Origin: Aquincola tertiaricarbonis
Lineage (GTDB): Bacteria; Pseudomonadota; Gammaproteobacteria; Burkholderiales; Burkholderiaceae_C
DNA length: 64,000 nt
NCBI RefSeq assembly: GCF_023573145.1
Contig: NZ_CP097636.1
Span: 2,666,001 to 2,730,000 of the forward strand
Reading direction: 5' to 3'
Shown here: positions 29,922 through 38,806 of the stretch, piece after piece
Layout of the letters: every line of letters starts with the position of its first letter
Position numbering within the stretch: the stretch's first letter is position 1
Notes under the pieces: model-generated
Seen by the model: the letters and a program-made list of their open reading frames with translations, nothing else
What the model was told of the DNA's origin: nothing
Database searches by the model: none
Made by a program: the position numbers and the translations under genes

Positions 29922-30983
29922 ATGACCTTCGCCGCACCGCTGCTCGACAGCGCTCGTCGCCGCCTGATCGGCGCCACCGCCGCCGCAGCCGCCCTGCTGG
30001 CCGCCGGCCCCGTGCTGGCCCAGGAAACGCCCATCAAGTTCCAGCTCGACTGGCGCTTCGAAGGCCCGGCCGCACTGTTCCTGGTGCCGGCCGCCAAGGG
30101 CTATTTCAAGGCGGAAAAGCTCAATGTCACTATTGACGCTGGCAACGGTTCGGGCGGCACCGTCACACGCGTGGCCTCGGGCACCTACGACATGGGCTTC
30201 GCCGACCTGGCGGCGCTGATGGAGTTCCACGCCAACAACCCCACCGCGCCCAACAAGCCGGTGGCGGTGATGATGGTCTACAACAACACGCCCGCCGCGG
30301 TGCTGGCGCTCAAGAAAAGCGGCATCAAGACGCCGGCCGACCTCAATGGCAAGAAGCTGGGCGCGCCGGTGTTCGACGCTGGCCGCCGCGCCTGGCCCAT
30401 CTTTGCCCAGGCCAACAAGATCACCAACGTCAGCTGGACGGCGATGGACCCGCCGCTGCGCGAAACCATGCTGGTACGCGGCGACATCGAGGCCATCACC
30501 GGCTTCTCGTTCACCTCGCTGCTGAACCTGGAAGCCCGCGGCGTGAAGACCGAGGACGTGGTCATCCTGCCCTACCCGCAGTACGGCGTGAAGCTGTACG
30601 GCAACGTGGTCATCGCCAGCGAGGAGTTCCTCAAGAAGAACCCGGAGCAGGTCAAGGCCTTCCTGCGCGCCTTCACCAAGGGCGTGAAGGACGTGATCGC
30701 CGACCCCAAGGCGGCGATTGCCACCGTGAAGGAGCGTGACGGCATCATCAATGCCGACCTGGAAACCCGCCGACTGAAGCTGGCGCTGGACCAGACGGTG
30801 CTGACGGCCGATGCCAAGGCCGAAGGCTTCGGCGCCATCAACCCCGCCCGCCTGACGCTGATGGCCAGCCAGGTGTCCGACGCCTTCAACACCAAGCAGC
30901 GTGTGAATGCCGCCGCGGTGTGGAACGACAGCTTCCTGCCCGCCGCCGCCGACCGCAACATCTTCTCGGTGTCCAAGAAGTGA
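29922..30983 (+). CDS. ABC transporter substrate-binding protein (NMT1/TauA type)
   Basis: Periplasmic binding protein of 353 residues. It has a twin-arginine-like start (RRRLIGATAAAAALLAAGPV with cleavage near VLAQE) and a mature NMT1/THI5-like fold: FQLDWRFEGPAALFLVPAAKGYFKAEKLNV, RVASGTYDMGFADLAALMEF, LNGKKLGAPVFDAG and ASEEFLKKNPEQVKAFLRAF. Such receptors bind sulfonates, nitrate, pyrimidines or other small compounds; the ligand here is not identifiable. The start at 29922 follows GGAG. An 88-bp hairpin element separates its stop from the ATPase gene of the same operon. Confidence 0.9.
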   Translation: MTFAAPLLDSARRRLIGATAAAAALLAAGPVLAQETPIKFQLDWRFEGPAALFLVPAAKGYFKAEKLNVTIDAGNGSGGTVTRVASGTYDMGFADLAALMEFHANNPTAPNKPVAVMMVYNNTPAAVLALKKSGIKTPADLNGKKLGAPVFDAGRRAWPIFAQANKITNVSWTAMDPPLRETMLVRGDIEAITGFSFTSLLNLEARGVKTEDVVILPYPQYGVKLYGNVVIASEEFLKKNPEQVKAFLRAFTKGVKDVIADPKAAIATVKERDGIINADLETRRLKLALDQTVLTADAKAEGFGAINPARLTLMASQVSDAFNTKQRVNAAAVWNDSFLPAAADRNIFSVSKK

Positions 30984-31071
30984 GGCGGGCCGAGCGCCGG
31001 GCCGCTCCCAAGCCGGCCCGCGTCCCCTCGGGGGACCGACCGATGTACCCATCGGGCGAGGGGCAGACATG
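30984..31071 (+). repeat. Hairpin element that supplies the RBS and start of the next gene
   Basis: This 88-bp element starts one base after the stop of the binding-protein gene and ends with the ATG of the ATPase gene. It contains GAGCGCCGGGCCGCTCCCAA, then hairpin GTCCC-CTCGG-GGGAC, then hairpin CCGAT-GTACCC-ATCGG, then GAGGGGCAGACATG. The copy at 57537-57624 has the same length, loops and ending. The purine-rich GAGGGG is the only ribosome binding site for the ATPase gene. Confidence 0.85.
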
Positions 31072-31881
31072 ACTTCCTTCGTCGACTTTCATCAAGTCTG
31101 GCTGGCCTACAACGAAGAACTGGAAGCGGCCGGCCAGTACGCCGTCGAGGACATCAACCTGAAGGTCAACGAGGGCGAATTCATTGCCATCGTCGGGCCT
31201 TCGGGCTGCGGCAAGAGCACGTTCATGAAGCTGGCCACCGGCCTGCGCCGGCCCACCAAGGGCACGGTGATCATCGGCGGCCAGGAAGTGAAGGGTCCGC
31301 TCAAGATCACCGGCATGAGCTTCCAGGCCCCCAGCCTGCTGCCCTGGCGCACCACGCTGTCCAACGTGATGCTGCCGCTGGAGATCGTGGAGCCCTACCG
31401 GTCCAACTTGCGCGCCAAGAAGGCGGAGTACACCGAGAAGGCCCGGGCGCTGCTCAAGAGCGTGGGCCTGGGCGGCTACGAGGACAAGTTCCCGTGGCAG
31501 CTGTCGGGCGGCATGCAGCAGCGCGCGGCCATCTGCCGGGCGCTGGTGCACGAGCCCAAGATGCTGCTGCTGGACGAGCCCTTCGGCGCGCTCGACGCCT
31601 TCACCCGCGAGGAGCTCTGGTGCGCGCTGCGCGACCTGCAGGCGGCGCAGAAATTCAACGTCATCCTGGTGACGCACGACCTGCGCGAAAGCGTGTTCCT
31701 GGCCGACACGGTGTACGTGATGAGCAAGAGCCCCGGCCGCTTCGTCGTGCGCCGCGAGATCGAGCTGCCGCGCCCACGCGACCTGGAAGTGACCTATTCG
31801 CCCGAGTTCACCGCCATCGTGCATGAACTGCGCGGCTACATCGGCGCGATGCGCAAGGCCGGCGCGGAGGTGGCGCAATGA
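31069..31881 (+). CDS. ABC transporter ATPase (SsuB/TauB/NrtD type)
   Basis: Cytoplasmic ATPase of 270 residues. It shows Walker A GPSGCGKST, Q-loop SFQAPSLLPWRTTLSNV, signature LSGGMQQRAAICRAL, Walker B MLLLDEPFGALD and the switch His in VTHDLRESV. These match the subfamily serving nitrate/sulfonate/taurine-type importers. The binding-protein gene lies upstream and the permease gene overlaps its stop by 4 bases, giving a complete three-gene importer. The ATG at 31069 is the last codon of the preceding hairpin element. Confidence 0.95.
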   Translation: MTSFVDFHQVWLAYNEELEAAGQYAVEDINLKVNEGEFIAIVGPSGCGKSTFMKLATGLRRPTKGTVIIGGQEVKGPLKITGMSFQAPSLLPWRTTLSNVMLPLEIVEPYRSNLRAKKAEYTEKARALLKSVGLGGYEDKFPWQLSGGMQQRAAICRALVHEPKMLLLDEPFGALDAFTREELWCALRDLQAAQKFNVILVTHDLRESVFLADTVYVMSKSPGRFVVRREIELPRPRDLEVTYSPEFTAIVHELRGYIGAMRKAGAEVAQ

Positions 31882-32648
31882 AGAAGAACAAGGTGCTGCA
31901 CCGCGCGGCCCCGCTGCTGCTGGGCGTGGGCGTGGTGCTGCTGTGGCAGCTCATCTGCAGCGGCTTCAACGTCAGCGACTTCATCTTTCCCAGCCCGCTG
32001 CGCATCGCCGAGCAGTCATGGGAACACCGCACGCTGATCCTGGGCCACGCCTGGCACACCTTCTGGGTGACGATGGTGGGCTTTGCCATCGCCATCGTGG
32101 TGGGCGTGCTGCTGGGCTTCCTGATGGGCAGCTCCAAGCTGGCCTATGACGCGATGTACCCGTTGATGACCGGCTTCAACGCCCTGCCCAAGGCGGCCTT
32201 CGTGCCCATCCTGGTGGTGTGGTTCGGCATCGGCATCGGGCCGGCCATCCTCACCGCCTTCCTGATCTCGTTCTTCCCGATCATGGTCAACATCGCCACC
32301 GGGCTGGCCACGCTGGAGCCCGAGCTGGAAGACGTGCTGCGGGTGCTGGGCGCCAAACGCTGGGACGTGCTGATGAAGGTGGGCCTGCCGCGCTCGCTGC
32401 CGTACTTCTACGGCTCGCTCAAGGTGGCCATCACGCTGGCCTTCGTGGGCACCACGGTCAGCGAGATGACGGCCAGCAACGAAGGCATCGGCTACCTGCT
32501 GATCAGCGCCGGCAGCTCGATGCAGATGGGCCTGGCCTTCAGCGGCCTGCTGGCCGTGGGCATCATGGCAATGGCCATGTACGAGCTGTTCTCGGTGGTC
32601 GAGAAGCGCACCACCGCCTGGGCGCACCGGGGCTCGCAGAACCACTGA
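31878..32648 (+). CDS. ABC transporter permease (SsuC/TauC type)
   Basis: Membrane permease of 256 residues with six predicted helices. The cytoplasmic coupling loop carries the conserved E-A-A-x-x-x-G-A-like segment, here LEDVLRVLGAKRWDVLMKVGLP. FNALPKAAFVPILVVWFGIG is typical of the nitrate/sulfonate/bicarbonate permease group. A short cytoplasmic tail follows the last helix. It starts inside the stop codon of the ATPase gene and ends 42 bp before gmk. Partner genes lie directly upstream. The substrate of the system is unknown. Confidence 0.93.
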   Translation: MKKNKVLHRAAPLLLGVGVVLLWQLICSGFNVSDFIFPSPLRIAEQSWEHRTLILGHAWHTFWVTMVGFAIAIVVGVLLGFLMGSSKLAYDAMYPLMTGFNALPKAAFVPILVVWFGIGIGPAILTAFLISFFPIMVNIATGLATLEPELEDVLRVLGAKRWDVLMKVGLPRSLPYFYGSLKVAITLAFVGTTVSEMTASNEGIGYLLISAGSSMQMGLAFSGLLAVGIMAMAMYELFSVVEKRTTAWAHRGSQNH

Positions 32649-32690
32649 ACGCAAGTTCAGTTTGCCGGGCGCTGCTACCATCCTGCGCCC

Positions 32691-33311
32691 ATGGAAACGC
32701 CCGGCAACCTCTTCGTCGTCGCCGCCCCCAGTGGCGCCGGCAAATCCAGCCTCGTCAAGGCGCTGCTCGAACTCGACTCGCACCTGGCGGTGTCGGTCTC
32801 GCACACCACGCGGGCGCCGCGCGGCCAGGAGCAGCAGGGCCGCGAGTACGTATTCACCGACGAGGCCAGCTTCCGCGACATGATCAACCGCGGCGACTTC
32901 TTCGAGTGGGCGCAAGTGCACGGCAACCTGTACGGCACCTCCCGCTCAGCCATCGAAGACCGCCTGAACCGCGGCGAGGACGTGGTGCTGGAGATCGACT
33001 GGCAGGGCGCGCTGCAGATCAAGCAGCTGTTCGTGCATGCGGTGCTGATCTTCATCCTGCCGCCGAGCTGGAACGAGCTGCAGCAGCGCCTGCAGCGCCG
33101 CGGGGAAGACCAGCCCGAGGTGATCGAGCAGCGCATGGCCAATGCCCGCCACGAGGTGGCGCAGGCCAGGCATTTCGACTTCGTTATAATCAACGCCCTC
33201 TTCGAGACGGCGCTTTTCGACCTCAAAACGGTCGTTCACTCGCAGCGCCTCAAGTACGCCGCGCAGCGGCGTAACAAATCCCAGGTCTTTGCTGCGCTCG
33301 ACCTGATCTGA
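32691..33311 (+). CDS. gmk: Guanylate kinase
   Basis: Cytoplasmic enzyme of 206 residues converting GMP and ATP to GDP and ADP. P-loop [15 protein letters not shown] sits at about 10-24, and the GMP-binding segment reads [19 protein letters not shown], followed by [15 protein letters not shown] and [13 protein letters not shown]. The length matches the family. The gene order gmk-rpoZ-spoT is conserved in many proteobacteria and links GTP supply, RNA polymerase assembly and (p)ppGpp metabolism. A TATAAT hexamer lies inside its 3' part. Confidence 0.97.
   Translation: METPGNLFVVAAPSGAGKSSLVKALLELDSHLAVSVSHTTRAPRGQEQQGREYVFTDEASFRDMINRGDFFEWAQVHGNLYGTSRSAIEDRLNRGEDVVLEIDWQGALQIKQLFVHAVLIFILPPSWNELQQRLQRRGEDQPEVIEQRMANARHEVAQARHFDFVIINALFETALFDLKTVVHSQRLKYAAQRRNKSQVFAALDLI
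33185..33190 (+). promoter_or_regulatory. Possible internal -10 box for rpoZ
   Basis: A perfect TATAAT lies within the gmk coding sequence about 140 bp upstream of rpoZ. No convincing -35 box is present at 16-18 bp, and the bases are also fixed by the codons of V-I-I-N, so this is only a candidate. Confidence 0.2.
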
Positions 33312-33329
33312 ACCTCACCAGGACACTCC

Positions 33330-33533
33330 ATGGCCCGCATCACCGTCGAAGACTGCCTGAACAAGATCCCCAACCGTTTCCAGCTGGTGCTGGCGGCCAC
33401 CTACCGCGCCCGCATGCTGAGCCAGGGCCACACCCCGCGCATCGAGAGCAAGAACAAGCCCGGCGTGACCGCGCTGCGCGAGATCGCCGCCGGCGAGATC
33501 GGCCTGGAAATGCTGCGCAAGGTGCCGGTGTAA
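33330..33533 (+). CDS. rpoZ: RNA polymerase omega subunit
   Basis: Small RNA polymerase subunit of 67 residues that helps fold and assemble beta' and, in many bacteria, forms part of a (p)ppGpp site. The family start [20 protein letters not shown] is followed by [13 protein letters not shown], then [15 protein letters not shown]. It lies 18 bp after gmk with AGGA before the ATG, and 146 bp before spoT. A strong terminator-like hairpin follows it. The size is normal for betaproteobacteria. Confidence 0.97.
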   Translation: MARITVEDCLNKIPNRFQLVLAATYRARMLSQGHTPRIESKNKPGVTALREIAAGEIGLEMLRKVPV

Positions 33534-33587
33534 GCACCGCACACTGCCACCTGTGAGACGGGCGCTTCGGCGCAAAGTCCTCTGAAA

Positions 33588-33617
33588 GACGGGCGCTTCG
33601 GCGCCCGTCGGCCTTTT
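33588..33617 (+). terminator. Rho-independent terminator after rpoZ
   Basis: GACGGGCGC-TTCG-GCGCCCGTC (33588-33609) has a 9-bp stem and a stable UUCG tetraloop, followed by GGCCTTTTC. A truncated copy of the same sequence lies just upstream (33557-33573). It separates rpoZ from spoT, so spoT probably has its own promoter or depends on read-through. Confidence 0.8.
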
Positions 33618-33679
33618 CGGGGCCCGGATAAATCCACGGCGCAGCGGTTCGCGCCGACACTCCTGCTAGATTCGGTGCC

Positions 33680-35953
33680 ATGGGGATCCGATCGTTCGCC
33701 GCTGAACTGTTGCCAAGCGCGCTGGTGGCCGCGCGCTCTGCTGCGCAGCGCTCGTCCGAACCGCAGGAGGCCGCCTCCTTCGCGGCGCTGCTGGACAAGC
33801 TGGGCTACCTGCCCAAGACCGACGTCAAGGTCATCCGCGAGGCCTACAAGTTCGCCGACGCGGCCCACCTGGGCCAGTACCGCGCCACCGGCCAGCCCTA
33901 CATCACCCACCCCATCGCCGTCGCCGGCCTGGTGGCCGACTGGAAGCTGGACGCGCAGGCCATCATGGCCGCCCTGCTGCACGACACGATCGAGGACTGC
34001 GGCGTCACCAAGCCGCAGCTGATCGAGCACTTCGGCGCCGCCACCGCCGATCTGGTGGACGGGCTCACCAAGCTGGACAAGCTGCACTTCAGCACCCGCG
34101 AGGAGTCGCAGGCCGAGAGCTTCCGCAAGATGCTGCTGGCGATGGCGCGCGACGTGCGCGTCATCCTGATCAAGCTGGCCGACCGCCTGCACAACATGCG
34201 CACGATGACGGGCATGGCGCCCGAAAAGCGCGCCCGCATCGCCCGCGAGACGCTGGAGATCTACGCGCCCATCGCCCACCGCCTGGGCCTGAACCGCGCC
34301 TACCGCGAGCTGCAGGAGCTGTCGTTCCAGTTCCTGCACCCCTGGCGCCATGCCGCGCTGATGAAGGCGGTGCAGCGCTCGCGCGGCTACCGCCGCGACA
34401 TCGTCGACCGCGTGCAGCGCGAGGTGGAAAAGGCCTTTGCCAACGCCAAGGTGAAGGTGCAGGTCTCGGGCCGCGAGAAAACGGTCTACTCCATCTACCG
34501 CAAGATGAACGAGAAGCACACCTCGTTCGCGCAGGTGAGCGACCTGTTCGGCTTTCGCATCGTGGTACCCACGTTGAGCGACTGCTACCTGTCGCTGGGC
34601 GTGCTGCACCAGCTGTACAAGCCGGTGCCGGGCCGCTTCAAGGACTACATCGCCATTCCCAAGGCCAACGGCTACCAGAGCCTGCACACCACGTTGGTGA
34701 GCCCGCTGGGCACGGCGGTGGAGTTCCAGATCCGCACCGAGCCCATGCATGCGGTGGCCGAAAGCGGCATCGCGGCACACTGGATGTACAAGACCAAGGA
34801 CGTGCACCAGCCCGAAGAAGCGCAGCGGCTGGGTGCGCTGTGGCTGAAGTCGCTGCTCGACATCCAGGACGAGAACAACGACTCGGCCGAGTTCCTGGAG
34901 CACGTGAAGATCGACCTGATCCCCGACGCGGTCTACGTCTTCACCCCCAAGTCCAAGATCCTGGCGCTGCCGCGCGGCGCCACCGCGGTGGACTTCGCCT
35001 ACGCCATCCACTCCGACGTGGGCGACCATTGCGTGGCCGCCAGCGTCAACGGCGAGCCGGTGGCCCTGCGTACCGAGCTGAAGAGCGGCGACGTGGTGGA
35101 GGTGGTCACCGCCCCCGGCGCCCGACCCAACCCGGCCTGGCTGAACTTCGTGCGCACCGGCCGCGCACGCAGCAAGATCCGCCACTACCTCAAGAACATG
35201 GAGCATGAGGAGTCGCGGGCGCTGGGCGAGAAGCTGCTGGCGCAGGCGCTGCGCGCCGAGGGCATGCTGATGCCCTCCTACGACCCGGCCGATGCCACCG
35301 CCACCGCCACCTGGCAGCAGCTCACGCGCTGGAGCGGCAACCGCAACCGCGACGAGCTGATGACCGACATCGGCCTCGGCAAGAAGATCGCCAACATCGT
35401 GGCCAAGCGGCTGGCCCACAACATGGTGGAACGCGGCGCGCGGCCCGATGCGGTGACGCTGTCGATGGGCCGCTATGCGGTGGACGACAGCGTGCCCAGC
35501 CAGGGCATGGTGATGATCGACGGCACCGAAGGCGCCTCGGTGCAACTGGCCACCTGCTGCAAGCCGATCCCGGGCGACGCCATCGTCGGCTACCTGGGCC
35601 GCGGCGAGGGCCTGACGGTGCACACGGCCGAATGCAGCATCGGCAAGCGCCTGCACGAGCGCGACCCCGAGCACTTCCTGCGCGTGGGCTGGGCCGAAGA
35701 ACTGAGCCGCCCGTTCGACACCGTGATCAGCCTGCTGCTGGAAAACGGCAAGGGGGTGCTGGCGCGGGTGGCGCAGTCGGTGAACAGCGCCGAGGCCGAC
35801 ATCACCCACATCGACATGGACGACCAGCGCGACGGCCAGACCGCCGAGATGCGGCTGACGCTGTCGGTGCGCGACCGCCTGCACCTGGCCGACGTGCTGC
35901 GCATCCTCAAGCGCGCGCCCGCCGTGCTGCGGGTGGCGCGCGTCAAGCCCTGA
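33680..35953 (+). CDS. spoT: Bifunctional (p)ppGpp synthetase/hydrolase
   Basis: RelA/SpoT homologue of 757 residues. The HD hydrolase domain (about 45-200) has the intact metal motif LLHDTIED. The synthetase domain (about 240-360) contains GRFKDYIAIPKANGYQSLHT; the RFKD wording is that of bifunctional enzymes rather than RelA. TGS (about 405-465: VYVFTPKSKILALPRGATAVDFAYAIHS), a helical segment, a CCKPIPGD zinc-finger-like part and a C-terminal ACT domain follow. It should both make and degrade the alarmone. It follows gmk-rpoZ, as in many relatives, and is convergent with greB. Confidence 0.96.
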   Translation: MGIRSFAAELLPSALVAARSAAQRSSEPQEAASFAALLDKLGYLPKTDVKVIREAYKFADAAHLGQYRATGQPYITHPIAVAGLVADWKLDAQAIMAALLHDTIEDCGVTKPQLIEHFGAATADLVDGLTKLDKLHFSTREESQAESFRKMLLAMARDVRVILIKLADRLHNMRTMTGMAPEKRARIARETLEIYAPIAHRLGLNRAYRELQELSFQFLHPWRHAALMKAVQRSRGYRRDIVDRVQREVEKAFANAKVKVQVSGREKTVYSIYRKMNEKHTSFAQVSDLFGFRIVVPTLSDCYLSLGVLHQLYKPVPGRFKDYIAIPKANGYQSLHTTLVSPLGTAVEFQIRTEPMHAVAESGIAAHWMYKTKDVHQPEEAQRLGALWLKSLLDIQDENNDSAEFLEHVKIDLIPDAVYVFTPKSKILALPRGATAVDFAYAIHSDVGDHCVAASVNGEPVALRTELKSGDVVEVVTAPGARPNPAWLNFVRTGRARSKIRHYLKNMEHEESRALGEKLLAQALRAEGMLMPSYDPADATATATWQQLTRWSGNRNRDELMTDIGLGKKIANIVAKRLAHNMVERGARPDAVTLSMGRYAVDDSVPSQGMVMIDGTEGASVQLATCCKPIPGDAIVGYLGRGEGLTVHTAECSIGKRLHERDPEHFLRVGWAEELSRPFDTVISLLLENGKGVLARVAQSVNSAEADITHIDMDDQRDGQTAEMRLTLSVRDRLHLADVLRILKRAPAVLRVARVKP

Positions 35954-35966
35954 TCGTCGCGGCGCC

Positions 35967-36536
35967 TCAGCCCTTTGGCTGCGGCGCCGGGTAGCGCACC
36001 TCCAGCACCTCCACCGTCTCCAGCCCGCCCGGGGTCATCAGCGTCACCTCGTCGCCTTCGCGGGCCTTGAGCAGCGCGCGGGCGATGGGGGATATCCAGC
36101 TCACCTCGCCGGCCAGGTTGTCCACCTCGTCGATGCCCTTGATGGTGATGGTGCGCTCCTCCCCCTTGCCGTTGGCATAGGTGACGGTGGCGCCGAAGAA
36201 CACCTGGTCGCTGCCGTGGTGGGCCGAAGGATCGGCGACCTCGGCCACGTCCAGGCGCTTGGTGAGAAAGCGGATGCGGCGGTCGATCTCGCGCAGCCGC
36301 TTCTTGCCGTAGAGGTAGTCGCCGTTTTCCGAGCGGTCGCCGTTCTTGGCCGCCCAGGACACGATTTCCACGATCTTGGGCCGCTCGCCGTCGATCAGCG
36401 CCAGCAGCTCCGCCCGCAGGCGCTGGTAGCCGGCGGGCGTCATGTAGTTGCGGGTGCCGGCAGGCAGCGGCGGCAGGCCGCCGACTTCGTCGTCGTCGTC
36501 CTCGCGGTCGGTTTCCTTGGTGAACGCCTTGTTCAT
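35967..36536 (-). CDS. greB: Transcription elongation factor GreB
   Basis: Protein of 189 residues that rescues backtracked RNA polymerase by stimulating transcript cleavage. The N-terminal coiled coil (about 30-105) has NYMTPAGYQRLRAELLAL and GDRSENGDYLYGKKRLREIDRR; its tip carries the acidic residues that reach the active site. The C-terminal FKBP-like domain has FGATVTY and VSWISPIARALLKAREGDEV. It is longer than GreA, with an acidic N-terminal extension. Its start overlaps the stop of the AsmA gene (ATGA), so the two are translationally coupled. Confidence 0.95.
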   Translation of the reverse strand: MNKAFTKETDREDDDDEVGGLPPLPAGTRNYMTPAGYQRLRAELLALIDGERPKIVEIVSWAAKNGDRSENGDYLYGKKRLREIDRRIRFLTKRLDVAEVADPSAHHGSDQVFFGATVTYANGKGEERTITIKGIDEVDNLAGEVSWISPIARALLKAREGDEVTLMTPGGLETVEVLEVRYPAPQPKG

Positions 36537-38701
36537 GGCCGCGATTTTGCGGCCTTCGCGGGTTCGGCCTTGCCCGGCGCCGACTTCTGCACCAGCGCCT
36601 GGCAGTTGTCTTCCTTTTCGCCGCTGCCTGGGTCCAGCAGCGGCAGCAGCGCGGCCAGCGGCCCGGCCACCGCGGCCAGTGCCGCACCGGCTGCCACGCG
36701 GGCGGCGATCGGGCCCTTGGCAATGCCGACCTCCGGCGAGGCGAAGCTGCCCGTCAGCAGCAGCGGCGAGCGCAGCGTGGCAAAGCTGAAGTCCTTGGGC
36801 TTGGTTTCGCTGCGCAGGTTCAGCAGCTCGTTCTTCAGGTCGATGGTGCCGCTCAGCGCCACGGTGCTGTCGCGCGTGTCCAGCACGGCCACGCTGGGCG
36901 TCAGCACGCCCTGCTTGGCGTCCATAGCCACCACCGCGCAGTTCAGCGGCAGGCTGTTGTCGCCGGAGACGAACACTCCCAGCGCCTGCGCCACGTCGAT
37001 GCCCAGCGCTTCCACGATCAGGTGCGACAGCGTGCCGTTGCGCACCACCGCGCGGGCGCTGCCGTCCAGCGTGCTCAGCAGCTGGGCGGTGGAGTTGCCC
37101 TGGCCGCGCAGCTTGAATTCGGCCTGCAGCTCGCCGGTGATGTAGGCCGTGACCGGGCCGCTGCCCTGGCGGGCCGCTTCGCGCTCACGTTCCAGCTTGG
37201 CCTTGCTGCTGCGGGCGGTCACGTCGGCGTTGTCCTTGCGCGCGGCCTTCAGCCAGCCCGCCACGTCCACGCCGCGCAGCTTGAGGTCGGTGTCCCAGCG
37301 CGGTGGCTTGGTGGTGCTGTCCAGCCCGGTGGAGCCGGTCACGCTGCCGCCGGCGGTGGTGGCCTTGATGTCTTCGATGCGCAGCACACCACCGGCCAGC
37401 ACGATGCGCCCGGCCAGCGGCCGCAGCGTTTCCAGCGCGCTGGTGTTCAGGTTCAGCTCGTCCAGCGCCACATGCACGTCGGCGTCCATCGCCTTCAGGG
37501 AAGGCAGGTCGAAACTGCGGTCGGGGATCACGCGCGGGCCGCCGTTGCGGGTGTTGGGCGGCGGGGTGGAAGGCTTGCCGTCGGCACCCACCGCCGGCGC
37601 CAGGTCGGCCAGGTCCAGCCGCTTGCCCAGCAGCTCGCCGGTGAGCTTGGGCGTGGCCGGCTGCGGGTCGTACGCAAAGGTGCCCCGCAGTGCGCTCTTG
37701 CCGATGGTGGCCGTGCTCACTGCCACATGCCACACCGGGTCGGTATGGCGCAGCGTGCCCACCAGGTTGAAGGGCGGCGTCGTGGGCAGGGTGACGTTCA
37801 AGGCCTCGCCCACCGCGCCCAATGACGGACCGCTGATGCGCAACTCGCCTTCGATGCCTCGTGCGCCCAGCGGGTCGTGCACCAGGCCGTCGTAGGCCAG
37901 CTTGGCGCGGCCGATCAAGGCCTGCGCCTTCACCTGCAGCGGCGCAGGATGCTCGTCGTCCAGCAGCGGCAGCACCTGGGGCGAGCGGGCTTCCAGCTTC
38001 ACCGGCATGCCGCGCCAGGTGCCTTGCGCATCGGCCTCCAGGCCGAAATCTCGTTCCGCACCGCCAGCGCCGGACGCCGCCGGCGCCGAGGCAGCGCCTG
38101 CGGCGGGCGCGCTTTCGCGCATCCGGGCATGGGCCTCCACCTTCACCTCGGTGACGGCATCGTCGACGTGGATCGCGGCCTCACGCAGCCGCACCCGCTC
38201 CACGCGCGGCGGGTCGCGCTCCACCTGGGGCTGCTCAGGGTCGGTCTTGAACTGCCAGCTGGCCACGCCATCCTTGGGCCGCAGCACATGGGCTTCCAGC
38301 TGGTCGGCCTGCAGCGCGACGATGCGCAGCGCCCCGCCCTGGCGGAAGTCGTTCACGTCGCCCCAGCGCCAGCGCAGCAGCACGTTCCTGGCATCCACCA
38401 GGAAAGGCGCCTGGCTGCCGGGCGCGGCACCCACCCAAAGCGCACCCGCGCTGGCCTGCGGCGGGCGCAGCAGGTGCAGGCGGAAGGGCGCGCTGATGCG
38501 CACGGGCGCGCCCAGCGCGTCGGTGGCATAACGTTCGATCGGCCCGCGCAGGAAACGCCACCCCAGCAATTCGGCAATCAGCAGCAATGCGACCAGCCCT
38601 ACGATGACGCCACCCAGCACACGCAGCCAGCGGCGCGGCCGGCGGGAAGCGGACCGGGAGGCGGACGGAGCAGCGGCTGTCGACGGGGTGCTGGGAGTCA
38701 T
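36533..38701 (-). CDS. AsmA-family envelope protein
   Basis: Protein of 722 residues with one N-terminal membrane helix (about 27-50: VLGGVIVGLVALLLIAELLGW) and a long periplasmic part. AsmA-like phrases are RYATDALGAPVRISAPFRLHL near the start and the C-terminal domain with LNTSALETLRPLAGRI, LKLRGVDVAGWLKAA and NSTAQLLSTLDGSARAVVRNGTLSHL. AsmA relatives form long grooved bridges and are linked to phospholipid transport to the outer membrane. The start at 38701 is chosen because the membrane helix then begins at about residue 27. It is divergent from the pqi operon, another envelope lipid-transport system. Confidence 0.88.
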   Translation of the reverse strand: MTPSTPSTAAAPSASRSASRRPRRWLRVLGGVIVGLVALLLIAELLGWRFLRGPIERYATDALGAPVRISAPFRLHLLRPPQASAGALWVGAAPGSQAPFLVDARNVLLRWRWGDVNDFRQGGALRIVALQADQLEAHVLRPKDGVASWQFKTDPEQPQVERDPPRVERVRLREAAIHVDDAVTEVKVEAHARMRESAPAAGAASAPAASGAGGAERDFGLEADAQGTWRGMPVKLEARSPQVLPLLDDEHPAPLQVKAQALIGRAKLAYDGLVHDPLGARGIEGELRISGPSLGAVGEALNVTLPTTPPFNLVGTLRHTDPVWHVAVSTATIGKSALRGTFAYDPQPATPKLTGELLGKRLDLADLAPAVGADGKPSTPPPNTRNGGPRVIPDRSFDLPSLKAMDADVHVALDELNLNTSALETLRPLAGRIVLAGGVLRIEDIKATTAGGSVTGSTGLDSTTKPPRWDTDLKLRGVDVAGWLKAARKDNADVTARSSKAKLEREREAARQGSGPVTAYITGELQAEFKLRGQGNSTAQLLSTLDGSARAVVRNGTLSHLIVEALGIDVAQALGVFVSGDNSLPLNCAVVAMDAKQGVLTPSVAVLDTRDSTVALSGTIDLKNELLNLRSETKPKDFSFATLRSPLLLTGSFASPEVGIAKGPIAARVAAGAALAAVAGPLAALLPLLDPGSGEKEDNCQALVQKSAPGKAEPAKAAKSRP

Positions 38702-38806
38702 GTGCCATTGTGGAAAGCGGCGCCTGCGCGCATGGTCGTACCGCGCCCACAAGCACCGTCGGACAGCACCTACACTGCCGCGCCGCCGGCCACGGCATCA
38801 TGCGCC

